DNA of 42,305 nt from JANNRA01 sp031401035 (GTDB taxonomy: Bacteria > Desulfobacterota > Binatia > HRBIN30 > CADEER01). Under the pieces are notes generated by a model that searched no databases, was not told the origin of the DNA, and saw only the letters and a list, made by a program, of their open reading frames with translations. The stretch lies in contig JANNRA010000033.1 in NCBI GenBank assembly GCA_031401035.1, forward strand, positions 1 to 42,305. Reading direction: 5' to 3'. A program made the translations under genes and the position numbers. The stretch's first letter is position 1; each line of letters opens with the position of its first letter. This document shows, in pieces, positions 1 to 8,436 of the stretch.

Positions 1-3000
1 CGCTGCGGCCGAACCCCTTTAGGTGCGCCTCGGTCAGCCCCTCGAGTGACAGGACATGGCGCTCGAGGGCCAGCGTGTTGCCCAGGGAGGCGAGGATCTC
101 GGAGCGAAAGTCGAAGCGCTCGGCCTTGATCACCGAGCGCCACACGCCGAGCATCTCGCGCCGGCCGTAGGTGGTCCGAGTGGGGTGGTGCACGACCTGC
201 AGCGCGTCGTTGAACATCTCCGCCAGCACGCCGCTGTCGCGCGCGGCGAGCGCTGCTTCCATCCGTGCCATGCCCTGCGTCGCGGCATTGGCGTGCACGC
301 GGTGGTTGGCGGGCGGCATCGGGGAGGCGGGCGCCAGCGCTTCGCGCTTGCCGTAGGTCGAACCCGTCGGATGGTCGATCTCTTCATAGGTTTCGCCGAT
401 AGGGTCCGACAGCGCGGCGTCGCCGGCCGCGTTCGGCCGCAGGCGACGGGTCTGCAGGGACGACGGCGTCGCGGGCTCGCTCGACGAGGGCGAGTCGCCT
501 GTCGCTCCGCGCCGGCGGGGGGACGGCTCGGCAGGCGCCTCGCTCTCCGTCGTGCCCGCCGGTCCGGCGGCGATGCCCGATTGCGCCCGCCGTGCCCGCT
601 CGGCGAGCAGCGTCGCGCCCTTGGTCTCCCACAGCTCGATGGCGCGCCGCTCCTCGGCGGCAGCCTCGGCGCCGCGGCCGGCGGCAGTCAGCGCCGCGGC
701 GAGCGCCAGGCGCGCGTCGGCGTGGTCGAGCAGCGCGTCGGTGGCGGCGGCGATGGCGACCGCGGCCTGCGCCAGCTCGATCGCGCCGGCGTACTCGCCG
801 CGCCGCGCCAGCGCCTCGGCGCGGACGCCGCGCCAGGCGATCGCGGCCTGCAGGTCGTCGCCGGCCAGCGCCTCGCTCTCGTGCGACAGCGCCTCCGCGT
901 CGGCGGCGCGGTCCTGTGCCAGCAGCACGCGCGCCAGCAGGGCCCCGGCGCGCGCCGCGTCGATGCCGAGGCCGAGCTCGCGCAGGCCGTCGTAGGCGCC
1001 GCGCAGCAGAGGTTCGGCGGTAGTCGTGTCGCCCTCCATCGCCGCGATGCGGCCGGCGAAGGCGTCGGTCTCGTGCAGGCGGTGGGCGATGCCGAGCTCG
1101 GCGACCATCTGCCGCGCCGCGGCGAGCATGCGCCGCGCCGCGTCGGTGCGGCCGCGCAGCGCCTCCAGCACGCCCTGGCAACTCAGCGCCACCGCCTCGA
1201 CCGCCGGCGCGCCCAGGGTGATGCGCAGGACGCGTACGACGTCGAGGCAGCGGCCGCTGGCGCGCGTCACCGGGCTCGGACCCCACAGCGCGGCGAGCGG
1301 CGCGCCGGCGAGGACGGCGTGGGCGCGGCGGCGGTCGCCGGCTCTGCGCGCCGCGGCGAGGGCGCGGTCGAGTGCCGCCTCGCAGGCACCGACGCGGCCC
1401 AGCCGCGCCAGCGCCTGGGCGTGCACCGAGTGCGCCTTGGCCTCGCCGGCGGCGTCGCCGAGCGCGCTCAGCTCGGCGGCGGCGGCGGCGAGGGCGTCGG
1501 CGGTGGATTGCAGCGCCGCCGGCGCGGTGAGGACGGTGAGCTGGCCGGCGAAACAGGTGTGCCAGGCGGCGAGGCGGCGGGATTGAGATGAGGTAGCCGA
1601 GCTCGAATTGGTTGTGATCCCCTCACCCTGGCCCTCTCCCTGCGGGAGAGGGGACCCCGGCGCGGGCGGCGGTGCCGGTTCCCTCTCCCGATCCACATTC
1701 TCTGCCGCCGCGTGGCGGGCCAGCTCGCCGATCGCCGTGGCGCCGGCGGCGACGTCGCCGGCGGCGAGCAGGGCCTCGCACCAGTCGAGCGCCAGTTCGG
1801 CGCGGGCGGGGTCGTCGGCGGCGAGGCGGGCGATGGCGCGGCCGAGCAGGCTCGCCGCCAGCGGCACGTCATCGGCGGCGAGGGCGCGGCGGCCGGCGGC
1901 GGCCAGGCGCGCCGCGGCGCGGGCGCCGAGCGCGGTACCGGTGGCGTCGAGCGGTGCGAGTTCGCCGAGCAGCTGGTGCGCCTGCTCGAGATGCCAGCCG
2001 ATGGTCTCGTCGTGCTCGGCCGCGTCGCCGACCTGCGCCTCGATCCAGTCTGCGAGGCGCCCGTGCAGCTCGGCGCGCGTACCCTTGAGCAAGCGGCGGT
2101 ACGCGGCGTCGCGGATCAGCACGTGGTGGAAGCGCAACACCGGCTCGCCGAGCAGCCAGCCGCTGTCGCGCTCGATCAGCTCGCCGCGGTGCAGCGATTC
2201 AATGCGCGCGTCGAGGTCTGCGGTGTCGCGCGGCAGCAGCGCCGCGACGGCGCTGCGCGAGAAGTGGCGGCCGACCACCGCGGCGCACTCGAGCACCTGG
2301 CGCTCCTCGGGGCGCAGCCGCTCGATGCGGGCGGCGAGCAGGGCGTGGATCGTCGGCGGCATCTCCAGCGCCGCCAGGCCGGCGCCGACGATCCAGCGCT
2401 CGCCCTCGCGGGTGAGGGCGCCTTCTTGCACCAGCATGCGCACCAGCTCGCCGACGAAGAGCGGGTTGCCTTCGCTGGTGGCGAGCACCTTGACGGCGAC
2501 GGCGGCGGGCAGGTCGGCGGCGCCGATGACGTTCGCCGCCAGGCGCATGGCGGCGCCGGCATCGAGGCCGGCGAGGGTGATGACGTCGGCGACCAGCCCG
2601 CCCGGCGACACCAACGTCGAGCGCAGGTCGCGCAGCTCCGGTCGCGCGCCGACCAGGACCAACAGCGGCACGCCGGCGCCCCACTGCACCAGGTGCTCGA
2701 CCAGGTCGAGCAGCAGCGGCTCGGCCCAGTGCAGATCGTCGATCACCAGCACCAGGGGCGCGTCGGCGGCGAGCCCGGTGAGGAAGCGGCGGATGACGAA
2801 GAAGGTTTCCTCGGGCGCCGCCGGCGATCCCGCCAGCAGGGCGGCGATGCCGCCGGCGATGCGGGCGCGGTCGGCGTCGTCGCCGGCGAGCACGCCCTCG
2901 GCCGCGGCGCGCAGCGTCTCGGGGCCGGCGGCATCCTCGAGGCCGAGGCGGGCGCGCAGCGCCGCCGCCAGCGGCGCGAAGGTGGCGCCGCCGGCGGCGT

Positions 3001-3955
3001 CGCAGTGCGCCGTCAGCAGCGTCGCCGTCTCGCCGCGGCGGCGCGTGAACTCGTCGATCAGGCGCGACTTGCCGAGGCCGGGCGAGCCGAGCAGCACCAC
3101 CAGGCGCGCGGCCGGCGCCGCCGCCGCGACGTCGTAGACCGCCGTCAGGCGCGCCAGCTCCGCCTCGCGGCCGACGAAGGCCGCCGCCGCGGCGCTCGCC
3201 GGCCGCGCGAGCGAGGCGACGCGCCAGGCTGTGACGCTACCGGCGCGGCCCTTGAGGGCGACGCGGCCGAGCGGCGCCAGGGTGACGTGCGCCGCGACCA
3301 GGCGCTGCGTCGCCTCGCCGATCACCACCTCGCCGAGGCCGGCCTCCTGCTGCAGGCGGGCGGCGACGTTCACCGGGTCGCCCACCACGTCGGTGTCGTC
3401 GGCGCTGACCACCACTTCACCAGTGTTGACGGCGACGCGCAGGCCGAGCTCGCCGAGCGCTGCGAGCTGCTCGGCGGCGAGCGCGGCGAAGGCGGTCTGC
3501 ATGGCGGCGGCGCCGTGCACGGCGCGCAGCGCGTCGTCCTCGGCCACCTGCGGGATGCCGAAGGCGGCCAGGACGCCGTCGCCGAGCAACTTCACCAGCG
3601 TCCCTCCGTGCGCCGCGATGGCGCCGCGCATGGCCTGGTAGAAGCCTTCCATGAAGCGGCGCACCGACTCCGGATCGAGGCGCTCGTGCAGCGCCGTCGA
3701 GCCGGCGAGGTCGGCGAAGACGATCGTCACCACCTTGCGCGCGCTGCTCGGCGGCGTCGCTACGCGCGGCGGCGGGGGGAGGGAGGTGGGCGTCACCCCG
3801 GCTTCGCGCAGGTCGGCGCCGCAGGCGCCGCAGAACTTCTCGCCGAGCTCGCTCGGCGTGCCGCAGCCCGGGCAGGCGAGGGCCAGCGCCGCGCCGCACT
3901 CGACGCAGAAGCGGCGTCCGGCGCGGTTGTCGTGCCCGCAACTGGCGCAGGTCAT
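1..3955 (-). CDS. Adenylate/guanylate cyclase-AAA ATPase-TPR signalling protein (3' end outside window)
   Basis: The frame is open from ATG at 3955 to the window edge, about 1318 codons. It starts with two zinc ribbons (CASCGHDN, CVECG, CPGCG, CGACG, residues 1-50). A class III cyclase domain follows at about 72-240, with VFADLAGST, KLLGDGVLAAFG and VVGDPVNVAARL, so the metal-binding Asp residues and transition-state Asn/Arg are present. Next is an AAA_16-type ATPase with Walker A GSPGLGKS and Walker B-like LVLVIDDLHWAE, then helical TPR-like repeats. The visible C-terminus looks SnoaL/NTF2-like (HHPTRTTYGRREML). This architecture is known from bacterial class 3 cyclases in which the ATPase and TPR parts are thought to regulate the cyclase. 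It is cytosolic, with no signal peptide or membrane helix seen. A dispersed repeat encoding GSPLPQGEGQGEG lies in frame at about 1590-1690. The ligand and true product (cAMP or cGMP) cannot be read from the sequence. Confidence 0.9.
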   Translation of the reverse strand, partial: MTCASCGHDNRAGRRFCVECGAALALACPGCGTPSELGEKFCGACGADLREAGVTPTSLPPPPRVATPPSSARKVVTIVFADLAGSTALHERLDPESVRRFMEGFYQAMRGAIAAHGGTLVKLLGDGVLAAFGIPQVAEDDALRAVHGAAAMQTAFAALAAEQLAALGELGLRVAVNTGEVVVSADDTDVVGDPVNVAARLQQEAGLGEVVIGEATQRLVAAHVTLAPLGRVALKGRAGSVTAWRVASLARPASAAAAAFVGREAELARLTAVYDVAAAAPAARLVVLLGSPGLGKSRLIDEFTRRRGETATLLTAHCDAAGGATFAPLAAALRARLGLEDAAGPETLRAAAEGVLAGDDADRARIAGGIAALLAGSPAAPEETFFVIRRFLTGLAADAPLVLVIDDLHWAEPLLLDLVEHLVQWGAGVPLLVLVGARPELRDLRSTLVSPGGLVADVITLAGLDAGAAMRLAANVIGAADLPAAVAVKVLATSEGNPLFVGELVRMLVQEGALTREGERWIVGAGLAALEMPPTIHALLAARIERLRPEERQVLECAAVVGRHFSRSAVAALLPRDTADLDARIESLHRGELIERDSGWLLGEPVLRFHHVLIRDAAYRRLLKGTRAELHGRLADWIEAQVGDAAEHDETIGWHLEQAHQLLGELAPLDATGTALGARAAARLAAAGRRALAADDVPLAASLLGRAIARLAADDPARAELALDWCEALLAAGDVAAGATAIGELARHAAAENVDREREPAPPPAPGSPLPQGEGQGEGITTNSSSATSSQSRRLAAWHTCFAGQLTVLTAPAALQSTADALAAAAAELSALGDAAGEAKAHSVHAQALARLGRVGACEAALDRALAAARRAGDRRRAHAVLAGAPLAALWGPSPVTRASGRCLDVVRVLRITLGAPAVEAVALSCQGVLEALRGRTDAARRMLAAARQMVAELGIAHRLHETDAFAGRIAAMEGDTTTAEPLLRGAYDGLRELGLGIDAARAGALLARVLLAQDRAADAEALSHESEALAGDDLQAAIAWRGVRAEALARRGEYAGAIELAQAAVAIAAATDALLDHADARLALAAALTAAGRGAEAAAEERRAIELWETKGATLLAERARRAQSGIAAGPAGTTESEAPAEPSPRRRGATGDSPSSSEPATPSSLQTRRLRPNAAGDAALSDPIGETYEEIDHPTGSTYGKREALAPASPMPPANHRVHANAATQGMARMEAALAARDSGVLAEMFNDALQVVHHPTRTTYGRREMLGVWRSVIKAERFDFRSEILASLGNTLALERHVLSLEGLTEAHLKGFGRS
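1619..1690. repeat. Family A palindromic repeat inside a coding region
   Basis: CCCTCACCCTGGCCCTCTCCC is followed by a loop TGC and then GGGAGAGGG. The perfect 9-bp stem is 1632-1640 with 1644-1652. CCCTCTCCC occurs again at 1681-1689. On the minus strand it is read in frame by the cyclase gene as GSPLPQGEGQGEG. A shorter copy of the CCCTCACCCTGGCCCTCTC core lies, in the opposite orientation, at 6347-6373. Confidence 0.8.
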
Positions 3956-4192
3956 GGGTTCGCTCGATCCGGGGTCACGGCGTCAGTTCGCACAACGTCA
4001 GTCCTGCATCTGGGCCCGCGGCGCAGGCGCTCGCGATCGCGGCAGGCGTCGTCGGCGCCGCGCGTGCTGGTGCTACGGCATCACCATCCGACCGTCAACG
4101 AACGGCGGCTGCCGCGAGCCGGCGCCGCCGCTCCCCTTCACCGCGCCCGAGATCTGTGGTTCATCTCTCCTGTCACCCGGGGGAGGAAGAGC

Positions 4193-4948
4193 ATGAGCGC
4201 GATGGCCGCGGCGCCAGCCGACACGTACGTCATCCAGGGCCAACCGGTGCGCCTGCCGGTCGAGGTCCGCGACGCGTCCTCGGGTGCCGCCACCTACCTG
4301 GTCGGCGCCGCCGCGGCGCGCCGCCTGGTGCCCGACGCCTTCGAGGTGGCGGAGATCTGGCCCGGTAGAGCGCTGCTCAGCCTGGCGGCGATGGACTACC
4401 GCGACAACGACCTCGGCCAGTACCACGAAGTGTCGATCGCCTTCTTCGTGCGCCGCCGCGGCGAGCGGCGCACGCCGCTGACCAACGTCGCCGACTTCTG
4501 CCGCGGCCGCCTGGCGACCTACATCCGCCACCTGCCGGTCGACGGCGCCTTCACCTGCGAGGCCGGCGCGACCATCTGGGGCTTCCCGAAGACGGTGCAG
4601 CGCATCGACCTCGACCGCCGCCCCGAGCGCTGCACCTGGACGCTGACCATGGACGGCCAGCACGTCCTGACGCTGAGCCTCCCCGCCGGCGGCGCCCGCA
4701 CCCTGCCGGCGCAGGCGCTCACCACCTTTTCGCTCATCGGCGGCGCCCCGCACGCGACGCCGTTCACCTCTGCCGCCGAGGGCGTCGGTTTTCACCTCGG
4801 CGGCGCCGAGCTTCAGCTCGGCGCCCATCCCATCGCCGACGAGCTGCGCAGCCTCGGCCTGCCCAAGCGGGCGCTGATGACGATGTGGATGGAACGCATG
4901 CACGGCTCCTTCCATGCTGCCCAGCCACTGGCTGCCCAGCCGCTGTGA
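4193..4948 (+). CDS. Acetoacetate decarboxylase-family protein
   Basis: 251 codons from ATG at 4193, preceded by a strong GGGGGAGGA ribosome-binding site. The family signature is clear: ATIWGFPKTVQRID contains GFPK, whose Lys133 corresponds to the Schiff-base lysine of acetoacetate decarboxylase. YHEVSIAFFVRR earlier also fits the fold. In this superfamily the lysine supports decarboxylation of beta-keto acids, but many members do aldol, dehydratase or unknown chemistry, so the substrate is open. The stop overlaps the GTG start of the GMC oxidoreductase by four bases (GTGA), which implies translational coupling. With the oxidoreductases downstream, a role in degrading an alcohol- or ketone-bearing compound is plausible but inferred. 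Confidence 0.85.
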   Translation: MSAMAAAPADTYVIQGQPVRLPVEVRDASSGAATYLVGAAAARRLVPDAFEVAEIWPGRALLSLAAMDYRDNDLGQYHEVSIAFFVRRRGERRTPLTNVADFCRGRLATYIRHLPVDGAFTCEAGATIWGFPKTVQRIDLDRRPERCTWTLTMDGQHVLTLSLPAGGARTLPAQALTTFSLIGGAPHATPFTSAAEGVGFHLGGAELQLGAHPIADELRSLGLPKRALMTMWMERMHGSFHAAQPLAAQPL

Positions 4949-6339
4949 TCCACGACGCCGTTATCGTCGGCGCCGGTGTCGCCGGCGCCACCATCGCCAA
5001 CACCCTGGTGCAGGCCGGGTTGCAATGCGTGCTGCTCGAGGCCGGCCGCGACTTCAGCCCGGAGACCTTCCCGCGGCACGAGGTCGACGCCACTTCGCTG
5101 CTGTATTGGGGCGGCGGCCTCGAGCTGACCAGCGACGCGGCCCTCGGCCTGTTGCGTCCGAAGGCGGTCGGCGGCGGCTCGGTGGTGAACCAGGCGCTGC
5201 TCGACCGCTTCGACGACGACGCCATCGACAGCTGGCGCGAGCGCTCCGGCGTCGCGTTCTTCAGCCGCGCCGGCCTCGATCCCTGGTACGAGCGCGTCGA
5301 GCGCCAGATGAGCATCACCACCGTCCCCGAGCAGTTCGCCAACGGCAACGCCGTCGTCTTCCGTGAGGGTTTCGCGCGCAACGGCTACCGCAGCGCCCCG
5401 CTGGTGCGCGGCCAGCGCGACTGCCGCTTCGGCGACGGCAACTCGTGCATCGAGTGCCTGCGCGGCTGCCGCATCGAGAGTAAGCAGAGCATGCCGGTGA
5501 CGCAGTTGCGCCGCGCCCGCGCCGCCGGCCTGACGGTGGTGGCGGAGTTCGAGGCGCAGCGCGTCGAGCTCCAGGGCGATACCGTCGCCGTGCACGGCGT
5601 CGGTATCGACGGCGCCGCGGCCAGCTATCGCTGTCGCCGCCTGATCTGTGCCGCCGGGGCCATCGGCAACACGCGCCTGCTGCTCGCGTCGGGCTTCGCC
5701 GCGCGCCTGCCGCGGCTCGGCTACGATTTCTACACCCACCCGCAGTTCATGACCCTCGGCGTCTACGACCACCCGATCGACGCGCACCGCGGGCCGCTGC
5801 AGTCGTACAAGTCCGACGACCCGGGCTTTCGCCGCGCCGGTTTCAAGTTGGAGAACATCTTCGCCCCGGCGGCGGCGATCGCTATTCTGCTGCCCGGCTT
5901 CGGGGCCGACCACCTGCGCCGCATGCGCGAGATCACCCACTTCGCCTGCGTTGAAGTGGCGGTGCGCGACACGCAGCCGGGGCGGATCCGCGTCGGCCGG
6001 CGCGGCGCGCCGATCGTCGACAAGGTGCTCAACGCCGAGGACCGCCGCCGCCGCGACCGCGGCCTGGCGGCGATCCGCAACATTTTTCTCTCCACCGGCG
6101 CGCGCGAGATCGTCGACGGCGCCGTCGCCATCGGCCTGCACCTGATGGGCGGCTGCAACATCGGCGTCGATCCGGCGCGCTCGGTGACCGGCCCCGATTT
6201 CCGCCTGCACGGCTTCGACAACATCTACGCCGCGGACTCGAGCATCTTTCCCAATGCGCCGGGGATCAATCCGTCGTTCACCATCATGGCGCTGGCCGGC
6301 ATGGCGGCCGAGCGCATCGTCGCCGACGCGCGCGCATGA
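4945..6339 (+). CDS. GMC-family FAD-dependent oxidoreductase
   Basis: 464 codons from GTG at 4945. An in-frame upstream ATG at 4885 would lie inside the preceding gene. The GTG start begins IHDAVIVGAGVAGATIAN, placing the FAD-binding GxGxxG at the usual distance from the N-terminus, with VLLEAGRDF after it. The middle has KAVGGGSVVNQ, and the C-terminus has HLMGGCNIG and NIYAADSSIFPNAPGINPS, typical of GMC enzymes including the active-site His region. A CxxC-rich stretch (CIECLRGCRIESKQS) matches the cholesterol-oxidase/alcohol-dehydrogenase branch. It should oxidise an alcohol to a ketone or aldehyde and pass electrons to oxygen or a carrier. No signal peptide is seen. The next gene carries an apparent partner subunit as its N-terminal domain. 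Confidence 0.9.
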   Translation: MIHDAVIVGAGVAGATIANTLVQAGLQCVLLEAGRDFSPETFPRHEVDATSLLYWGGGLELTSDAALGLLRPKAVGGGSVVNQALLDRFDDDAIDSWRERSGVAFFSRAGLDPWYERVERQMSITTVPEQFANGNAVVFREGFARNGYRSAPLVRGQRDCRFGDGNSCIECLRGCRIESKQSMPVTQLRRARAAGLTVVAEFEAQRVELQGDTVAVHGVGIDGAAASYRCRRLICAAGAIGNTRLLLASGFAARLPRLGYDFYTHPQFMTLGVYDHPIDAHRGPLQSYKSDDPGFRRAGFKLENIFAPAAAIAILLPGFGADHLRRMREITHFACVEVAVRDTQPGRIRVGRRGAPIVDKVLNAEDRRRRDRGLAAIRNIFLSTGAREIVDGAVAIGLHLMGGCNIGVDPARSVTGPDFRLHGFDNIYAADSSIFPNAPGINPSFTIMALAGMAAERIVADARA

Positions 6340-6340
6340 A

Positions 6341-6376
6341 GGGTGATATGCGAGAGGGCCAGGGTGAGGGGGTGAG
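6341..6376. repeat. Family A repeat copy between GMC and ALDH genes
   Basis: GCGAGAGGGCCAGGGTGAGG is the reverse complement of the core repeat seen at 1619-1655, with the hairpin partly lost. It fills most of the 58-bp spacer between the GMC and aldehyde dehydrogenase genes, so it could form structure in an operon mRNA. Confidence 0.65.
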
Positions 6377-6397
6377 AACCGTACGGAGCGTACACCG

Positions 6398-8350
6398 ATG
6401 CCCCTGACTCCCATCCAGCAGGCCGGTCTGCGCAAGCTCGGCGACGTCATGATCCCCGGCGACGAGGTGTTGCCGTCGTTCTCCGCCTGCGGCTGCGCCG
6501 CGCACGTCGAGCGCATGCTGGCGCACATGAACGCCGGCGACCGCGACGGCGTCACGGCGCTGCTGACCGTCGTCCGCTTCCTGCCGCGCTTCGTCATTCG
6601 GGCCGTGTTGCACGCCGCGGTGCGCGGCGCGGCGGCGCCGGGCCCGCTCGGCGCCGCCTGCCGCACGCTCAACTTCGGCGTCAAGGGCGTCGTCATGACG
6701 CTCTACTACTCGGGCATCGACGACGGCGACCGCATCCTGCCGGCGATAGGCTGGGACGCCCGCGTCGAGGGCGCGCCGTGGGCCGACGACGCGCCGCTGC
6801 CGCCGCAGGCGTCGACGGTGGTGACGCCGAAGATCGCGTCCGTCGCGCCGAGCGCGGCCGAGGCCATGGCACGCGCCCGCGCCGGTGCCATCGGCCTGGC
6901 GCGCCTGACGGTCGCCGAGCGCCTGGCGCACCTCGCCGCGCTGCGCGCCGTCATCGTGCGCCGGCGCCAGGAGATCGTCGGGCGCATCCAGCACGACACC
7001 GGCAAGAGCCGCGCCGATGCGCTGATCTCGGAGATCTTCGGCGTCCTCGACAACCTCGACTGGCTCGAGCGCCACGCCGGCGCCGCCCTCGCCGACCACA
7101 AGGTGCAGACGCCGCTGGCGTTGACCGGCAAGCGCAGCGAGACGTGGTGCGAGCCGCTCGGCGTCGTCCTGGTCATCTCGCCCTGGAACTATCCCTTCTA
7201 TCAGGCGATCGTGCCCATCGCCTGCGCGATCGCGGCGGGCAACAGCGTCGCCTACAAGCCGTCCGAGCACACGCCGCTGACCGGGTTGGTCGAGGACCTG
7301 CTCGCCGAGGCGCAGTGGCCGCCGGCCTGGGTGCAGGTGGTGTATGGCGACGGCGCCGCCGGCGCCGCGCTGCTGGCCGAGAAGCCCGACAAGGTCTTCT
7401 TCACCGGCAGCACGCGCACCGGGCGGCGCATCTTGGCGCAGGCGGCCGAGCACCTGATCCCGGTCGAGCTCGAGCTCGGCGGCAAGGACGCGATGATCGT
7501 CTTCGCCGACGCGACGCTGACGCGCGCCGCCGCCGGCGCCGCCTGGGGCGCGCTGACCACCACCGGCCAGTCGTGCACCTCGGTCGAGCGCGTCTACGTC
7601 GAGCGTTCCGTCTACGACGCCTTCCGCGACGAACTGGTGCGCCAGGTGCGCGCGCTGGTGCAGCGTGTCGATCGCCAAGGGGACGTCGATGGCGACGCCG
7701 ATCTCGGCGCCGATCTGGGCGAAATGACGACCGACGCCCAGGTGCGCATCGTCGCCGCGCAGGTGGCCGATGCGAAGGCCAAGGGCGCCGCCTTCCTCAC
7801 CGGCGCCGACTGGGACGGCGTCTCGCGCCTCATCCCGCCCATGGTGATCGACCGCGTGCGCGACGACATGCTGATCGCGCGCGAGGAGACCTTCGGGCCG
7901 CTGATCCCGCTGCTGCCCTTCGACAGCGAGTCCGAGGCCATCGCGGGCGCCAACGATTCTCCGTACGGCCTCACGGCGAGCGTCTGGACGAAGGACCTCG
8001 CGCGCGCCCGCCGCGTCGCCCGCGCCCTACGCGTCGGCGGCGTCTCGATCAACAACGTCATGGCCAGCGAGGCCAACCCGGCGCTCCCCTTCGGGGGCGT
8101 CAAACACAGCGGCTTCGGCCGCTACAAGGGCGAACTCGGCCTGCACGCCTTCTGTAACGTGAAATCGGTGCTGCTCGACAGGGACAGCGGCAAGATCGAG
8201 GCGAATTGGTATCCCTACACCGCCGAGAAATACCGCCGCTTCGACGCGCTCATCGACGCACTCTTCGCCCAGCGCGGCGTGCGGCGCCTGGTACGGTTCG
8301 CCCTCGCCGGGCTCAAGCTCGAACAGCAAGCCAAGAAGCCGCGCCGATGA
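6398..8350 (+). CDS. Gluconate-2-dehydrogenase-subunit-3-like domain fused to aldehyde dehydrogenase
   Basis: 650 codons, about 150 more than a usual aldehyde dehydrogenase. Residues 1-125 (LTPIQQAGLRKLGDVMIPGD ... ILPAIGWDARV) resemble the small subunit that partners GMC-type dehydrogenases. Residues about 145-600 are a full aldehyde dehydrogenase: SPWNYPFYQ, AYKPSEHTPL with Lys287, FTGSTRTGRR, ELGGKD with Glu359, and TGQSCTSVERVYV with catalytic Cys393. It should oxidise an aldehyde to an acid with NAD(P)+. Next to the GMC gene, the fusion suggests the two enzymes are physically tied, so that the aldehyde from the first is passed to the second. That coupling is inferred. The ALDH assignment is firm and the N-terminal domain name is moderate. 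Confidence 0.88.
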   Translation: MPLTPIQQAGLRKLGDVMIPGDEVLPSFSACGCAAHVERMLAHMNAGDRDGVTALLTVVRFLPRFVIRAVLHAAVRGAAAPGPLGAACRTLNFGVKGVVMTLYYSGIDDGDRILPAIGWDARVEGAPWADDAPLPPQASTVVTPKIASVAPSAAEAMARARAGAIGLARLTVAERLAHLAALRAVIVRRRQEIVGRIQHDTGKSRADALISEIFGVLDNLDWLERHAGAALADHKVQTPLALTGKRSETWCEPLGVVLVISPWNYPFYQAIVPIACAIAAGNSVAYKPSEHTPLTGLVEDLLAEAQWPPAWVQVVYGDGAAGAALLAEKPDKVFFTGSTRTGRRILAQAAEHLIPVELELGGKDAMIVFADATLTRAAAGAAWGALTTTGQSCTSVERVYVERSVYDAFRDELVRQVRALVQRVDRQGDVDGDADLGADLGEMTTDAQVRIVAAQVADAKAKGAAFLTGADWDGVSRLIPPMVIDRVRDDMLIAREETFGPLIPLLPFDSESEAIAGANDSPYGLTASVWTKDLARARRVARALRVGGVSINNVMASEANPALPFGGVKHSGFGRYKGELGLHAFCNVKSVLLDRDSGKIEANWYPYTAEKYRRFDALIDALFAQRGVRRLVRFALAGLKLEQQAKKPRR

Positions 8351-8360
8351 CCAGAGGCTT

Positions 8361-8422
8361 CACACGGAGGCACGGAGAAACGGAGAAGTGCCGGCCTCTC
8401 CGTATCTCCGTGCCTCCGTGTG
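8361..8422. repeat. Family B palindromic repeat, full hairpin
   Basis: The left arm 8361-8386 begins CACACGGAGGCACGGAGA. The right arm 8397-8422 ends CTCCGTGCCTCCGTGTG. The arms are 26 bp with one mismatch around a 10-bp loop. It sits between the aldehyde dehydrogenase stop and the SDR start, without a T-run. It could attenuate or stabilise the mRNA, but its presence at other sites marks it as a dispersed element. Confidence 0.85.
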
Positions 8423-8436
8423 AGTGTTTGTTCTGA

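Noticed and set aside
1712..4192. Long plus-strand open frame before the ADC-like gene
   Set aside because: It is antisense to the cyclase-ATPase protein, with Arg/Ala/Gly-rich composition and no domain. The real start is 4193.
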